A DNA stretch of 64,000 nt from an uncultured Centipeda sp. (lineage in GTDB: Bacteria; Bacillota; Negativicutes; Selenomonadales; Selenomonadaceae), in the NCBI GenBank assembly GCA_905372865.1, contig CAJPQT010000002.1, forward strand, positions 1-64,000, in the 5' to 3' direction. The notes beneath the pieces are model-generated. The model did not search any database, had not been told where the DNA came from, and worked only from the letters and a program-made list of their open reading frames with translations. The position numbers and the translations under genes were made by a program. How positions within the stretch are numbered: the first letter of the stretch is position 1; the number at the start of each line of letters is the position of its first letter. Of the stretch, positions 60,950-64,000 are shown in pieces.

Positions 60950-63160
60950 CCGCTCTTCTTCCGCCTCATTCTCCATCAAGCCTTTCTTCATGTCATAAGC
61001 CGACAAATCGACAAGAACAGTAATTTCTTCATCCATCTTGTAAAGCGCTCCGTGCATCAGAAGCTCTTCTGCTATATTCGACCGAGCAGAAGCCATATAA
61101 CGTGCAGCCTTTCGCAGGAGACTGCGTGAGCGTTCCCCCGCTTCGAGATGCCGGAGCAATTCCTTGGCCTCATCTTCCAGTGGAATCAAAACGGATATGG
61201 TCTGTTCCTCAATCAAGTGAAACTCTTCGGCGATTTTTGCAAATGCAAGTTCTCTCGACTTTCCCATAATATCTTTGCAATCCAATCGTTTCTCTCCGCC
61301 CAAGTCATAAAGTTCGTTAAAATACATCCGAATCGCTGCGGGGTTCGCGAGATTTTCCCTATATTTTCGAGCGACGATCTGCGTTGTATCGGCAGCAAGG
61401 AAGTTTTTCTTCTTGGTATCCTCAAAGGAAAATACATATACGGGACTATCCTCGATTCCCTGCCGATTCTCACGATTGCATCGTCCTGCCGCCTGCACGA
61501 TGCTGTCGATCCCGTTCAGCTCACGATAGACACACGGAAAATCAAGATCGACTCCCGCCTCCACAAGGCTGGTTGAGATCACGCGGCAGGGCTGTCCGGC
61601 TTTCAACCGTGAACGAATTTCCTCTAAAACTCGTTCACGATGTACAGGATAGAGATTTGTAGACAGATGATAAACACCATCCTTTGACTCTATCCGCTCA
61701 AAAAGCTTCTGTGCTGTTCTTTTCCCATTGACGATGCAGAGCACCTGCGCATATTTCTCCAATTCCGCCGCCAGAATCTCTCGCGACATTGGATGCTCAC
61801 GCAGCTCAATCTTTGTTCGTTGAAAGAATGCGGCATTCTCCATGACAGCAGGACAGATCTCAATTGGCTGCATATCCGCAGCAAAGAATTGTTCCAGTGG
61901 GGGCTGTGTCGCCGTACACAGAACAGCCGTGCAGGCATAGTGACGCACAAGCTCCTGTATGGCTTCCATACAAGGACGCAGATAGTTAAGTGGGATCATC
62001 TGCGCCTCATCAAAGATTACAATGCTCTCGGCAATATTGTGGAGCTTCCGACATTTTGAAGGGCGATTGGCAAAGAGGGATTCAAAAAACTGCGTATTCG
62101 TGGTGACAATGATCGGCGCATCCCAATTCTCTGAAGCAAGTCTCTTACGATTCATTTCCTCGCCGGCATCATCATATCCCATATTCTGATGATGCTCAAC
62201 GACGCAGTTCTCTCCCAAAATCCCGTGAAACACCGCAGCCGTCTGCTCAATAATACTTGTGTACGGTATTACGTAGATGATACGTCTGCGCTGCACCTGC
62301 ACAGCATAATGCAGCGCGAATGCAAGGGATGAGATTGTCTTTCCTCCTCCCGTTGGGATATTCATACGATAGAGATTCCCCCTGGCTTCTTTCCCTGCTG
62401 CAATAGCCTCGCGAAGCAGTTCTATGCGTTTTCGATTGAGAGGTTTGCTCATCTGCTTCTGTTCCTCCGCGGATCTCGGCGCAAAAAAACGCTCTGCGAT
62501 ACTCTTCTCCAATCGTTCAAGGAGCTCCCTTATCGACGGAAAGCCATCGCGGTCAACCGTTCCGTCCGACATAAAATGCTCTGTATCCAGAAAATCTCCA
62601 TCGACGAGACAGGAGAAGAGCATGCGTGTATAAAGCATCACCAAAAATGGCACACGCGCAACCTTGGGCAACAGAGACGATGTTGGAAGAAGCGGTACTG
62701 GATTCTCCTCGCGGTAGGCATGGCAGTCCGGTACCACCTTCTTGAGCCGGCCGATGAGTGTAGACTTTGCCGCTGTGTCCGCCCTCGTTCCGCGATTCGG
62801 GATTCCTCCATGATGTCCGGCAATACAGAAAGCCAACACAACTCCTGCACTGCCCAATTGTGCCATCTCCTTGGCTCCGGCAGTCGAGTGGTCAATCTTA
62901 CCGCGTTTCTTTCGCTGCGCCTCCTCAGATGCACGAATATACTGCTGAAACTCCTGCGAATATTTTCCGATGTCATGATATGCGCCCAAAGCACGTCCCA
63001 TGGCTTCCTCGCCAAAGACGGATGCAAATTTCCCAGAGTGCAGAGCCACGCTTTCAAGATGTGTGCGTAGCGCCTGTTCACGAGCCGTGTTCACTCCCCT
63101 ATGGGCAAGATATTCTGTCTCTGACGTGCTGCCCGTCCGCATTTCTTCATTGCACTCCAT
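60941..63160 (-). CDS. cas3: Cas3 nuclease-helicase
   Basis: A 739-residue fusion of an HD nuclease and an SF2 helicase. The HD motif is YHDIGKYS (His62-Asp63 from the chosen start) with GHHGG near 115. Helicase motifs are NIPTGGGKT (Walker A, near 273), VIFDEAQ (DEAD-type box), CTATQPP and QAAGRCNRE. It degrades DNA marked by Cascade. The ATG at 63160 follows GGGGG by five bases; an ATG six codons earlier is possible. It has its own promoter, separate from cas5c-cas8c-cas7c, and its 3' end meets the small RNA terminator. Confidence 0.96.
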   Translation of the reverse strand: MECNEEMRTGSTSETEYLAHRGVNTAREQALRTHLESVALHSGKFASVFGEEAMGRALGAYHDIGKYSQEFQQYIRASEEAQRKKRGKIDHSTAGAKEMAQLGSAGVVLAFCIAGHHGGIPNRGTRADTAAKSTLIGRLKKVVPDCHAYREENPVPLLPTSSLLPKVARVPFLVMLYTRMLFSCLVDGDFLDTEHFMSDGTVDRDGFPSIRELLERLEKSIAERFFAPRSAEEQKQMSKPLNRKRIELLREAIAAGKEARGNLYRMNIPTGGGKTISSLAFALHYAVQVQRRRIIYVIPYTSIIEQTAAVFHGILGENCVVEHHQNMGYDDAGEEMNRKRLASENWDAPIIVTTNTQFFESLFANRPSKCRKLHNIAESIVIFDEAQMIPLNYLRPCMEAIQELVRHYACTAVLCTATQPPLEQFFAADMQPIEICPAVMENAAFFQRTKIELREHPMSREILAAELEKYAQVLCIVNGKRTAQKLFERIESKDGVYHLSTNLYPVHRERVLEEIRSRLKAGQPCRVISTSLVEAGVDLDFPCVYRELNGIDSIVQAAGRCNRENRQGIEDSPVYVFSFEDTKKKNFLAADTTQIVARKYRENLANPAAIRMYFNELYDLGGEKRLDCKDIMGKSRELAFAKIAEEFHLIEEQTISVLIPLEDEAKELLRHLEAGERSRSLLRKAARYMASARSNIAEELLMHGALYKMDEEITVLVDLSAYDMKKGLMENEAEEERKK

Positions 63161-63223
63161 ACCGTCCCCCTGTATCATATATCCTTTTCATCAATCATTT
63201 TTCTAAAAAATCAATCTATTAAA

Positions 63224-63251
63224 ATTATAACATAATAAGATTTCTTTTCAA
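63224..63251 (-). promoter_or_regulatory. cas3 promoter
   Basis: TTGAAA (63246-63251), 16-base spacer, extended TGT-TATAAT (63224-63229) on the minus strand; start point near 63217. Confidence 0.7.
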
Positions 63252-63268
63252 TCAATATTCTCTTCAGT

Positions 63269-63296
63269 TTCACTTGCCGCAAATCTATGGTATACT
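63269..63296 (+). promoter_or_regulatory. Candidate trkA promoter
   Basis: TTCACT (63269-63274), 16-base spacer, extended TGG-TATACT (63291-63296), leading into the trkA start 40 bases further on. Confidence 0.5.
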
Positions 63297-63335
63297 TCTT
63301 TATATTTTAATCGGTAAACGCAGGAGGGGCTCATT

Positions 63336-64000
63336 GTGCGTATTGTAATTGCGGGGGCGGGGCGGCTGGGCTACAGCATCGCAGCACTCCTTTCGGAGGA
63401 GGGGATGGATGTCGTGGTGGTGGACGGCGAAGAGAGCCAGCTCGAGGCGGCAAAAACGACACTCGACGTGCTGACGATCGAGGCGAATATCGCAAGCCCG
63501 CTCACGATGAACGATCCCGATATCAAGAGCGCGGATATCCTCATCGCCGTCACAGACAGCGACGAGGTGAATATCGTCGCCTGCGTACTCGCGAAGAAGC
63601 ACGGCATTGCACACACAATCGCCCGTATCCGCGACATGAACTTCACCGTGGAGGCAGGGCGCTATCTCAAGGAAAATTTCGACATCGACCTCGTGCTCAA
63701 CCCCGAGCTCATCACGGCAAACGAGATCTCTCGCATTCTCATGACCCCCGCCGCACTCAACGTAGAGGACTTTGCGCAGGGCAAGGTGCGCCTGTTTGAG
63801 ACGCGCATCCGCCGCCGCTCTGCCATTGCCCGCAAACCGCTCAAGGAGCTGACACTGCCGCACGGCGTACTCGCGGGGCTGATCTTCCGCGATCATCGCA
63901 TGATCATTCCGCACGGCGATGACATGTTCCTCCCCGGGGACAATGCCTATTTTATCGGCCTACCCGACCGCATCGAGGAGTTCAGCCAAAGCCTCGTACC
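63336..64000 (+). CDS. trkA: Trk potassium uptake regulatory protein TrkA (3' part missing)
   Basis: The first 221 residues are visible; the gene continues past the window. The N-terminus is an RCK/KTN NAD-binding domain with VIAGAGRLGYSIA (residues 4-16), the acidic VVVVDGEE and VTDSDEVNIVACVLAKK. A TrkA-C domain begins near 140 (PLKELTLPHGVLAGLIFR). TrkA gates the TrkH potassium channel in response to nucleotides. The start is a GTG with GGAGGGG six bases upstream. Confidence 0.93.
   Translation, partial: MRIVIAGAGRLGYSIAALLSEEGMDVVVVDGEESQLEAAKTTLDVLTIEANIASPLTMNDPDIKSADILIAVTDSDEVNIVACVLAKKHGIAHTIARIRDMNFTVEAGRYLKENFDIDLVLNPELITANEISRILMTPAALNVEDFAQGKVRLFETRIRRRSAIARKPLKELTLPHGVLAGLIFRDHRMIIPHGDDMFLPGDNAYFIGLPDRIEEFSQSLV

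Noticed and set aside
60816..60998. A 60-codon plus-strand reading frame over the small RNA gene, considered as a CreT-like toxin or small protein
   Set aside because: It starts at a TTG inside the -35 box, has no ribosome-binding site and runs through the terminator into cas3. The guide targets the cas promoter, not a toxin gene, so a CreTA reading is not supported.

Overview
The window is chromosomal DNA of a GC-rich diderm Firmicute, most likely Selenomonadaceae (Negativicutes, Selenomonas/Centipeda-like). The case rests on an OmpM-type porin with an N-terminal SLH domain (20691-21983) sitting among Firmicute-style genes: a ylxM-ffh-rpsP-khpA-ylqD-rimM block, a BglG/MtlR-type mannitol regulator, rubrerythrin, and a large BadF/BcrA-type dehydratase activase. 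Identification is by protein-family recognition only; no database search was possible.

Layout. 1-16 kb, mostly minus strand: a truncated acyl-CoA dehydratase activase, a beta-CASP metallo-hydrolase, a plus-strand beta-hydroxyacid dehydrogenase, thiE, rubrerythrin, an AhpC plus AhpF-like peroxide system, the carboxynorspermidine (spermidine) pathway, and two tandem paralogous chemoreceptors. 16-21 kb, plus strand: a GltD-like oxidoreductase and an overlapping operon of a small unknown gene, trpE, trpG and a HAD phosphatase. 21-26 kb: OmpM-like porin, polysaccharide deacetylase, YbjN-like protein, CstA, and a divergent TauE permease. 26-33 kb: ccmA-ccmB-ccmC-ccmE-ccmF-nrfH-nrfA, a nitrite-ammonification module with its own reduced cytochrome c maturation system. 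33-39 kb: aldo/keto reductase and mtlR-mtlA-mtlD. 39-42 kb: tsaE-tsaB-rimI-tsaD. 42-45 kb: SRP/ribosome block. 45-56 kb: DUF438/hemerythrin protein, ClpB, a large glutamine synthetase, a DUF4153 membrane protein, a small Cys protein, a NitT/TauT-like ABC pair and a frameshifted Fic gene. 56-63 kb: a type I-C CRISPR-Cas locus. 63.3 kb to the end: trkA (cut by the window edge).

The CRISPR region is the main find. It carries a 16-repeat array (plus one decayed repeat) and cas7, cas8c (with an internal ribosome-bound start for Cas11c), cas5c and cas3, but no cas4-cas1-cas2. In the 216 bases between cas3 and cas5 there is, on the opposite strand, a complete small-RNA gene: a TTGACA-17-TAAAAT promoter, a start point falling on a diverged CRISPR repeat, a short guide and an intrinsic terminator. 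The first 17 nt of the guide match, with a single mismatch at position 6, a site just downstream of the cas5-cas8-cas7 promoter, and that site carries a TTC PAM. This looks like a crRNA-like guide by which Cascade represses its own operon.

Regulatory DNA is compact. Several promoters have their -35 box inside or directly after the terminator of the preceding gene (11560-11601, 45333-45378, 41942-41988, 33836-33907). clpB has a paired inverted operator of AGTCAAA units, and cstA and the TauE gene share overlapping -35 boxes.
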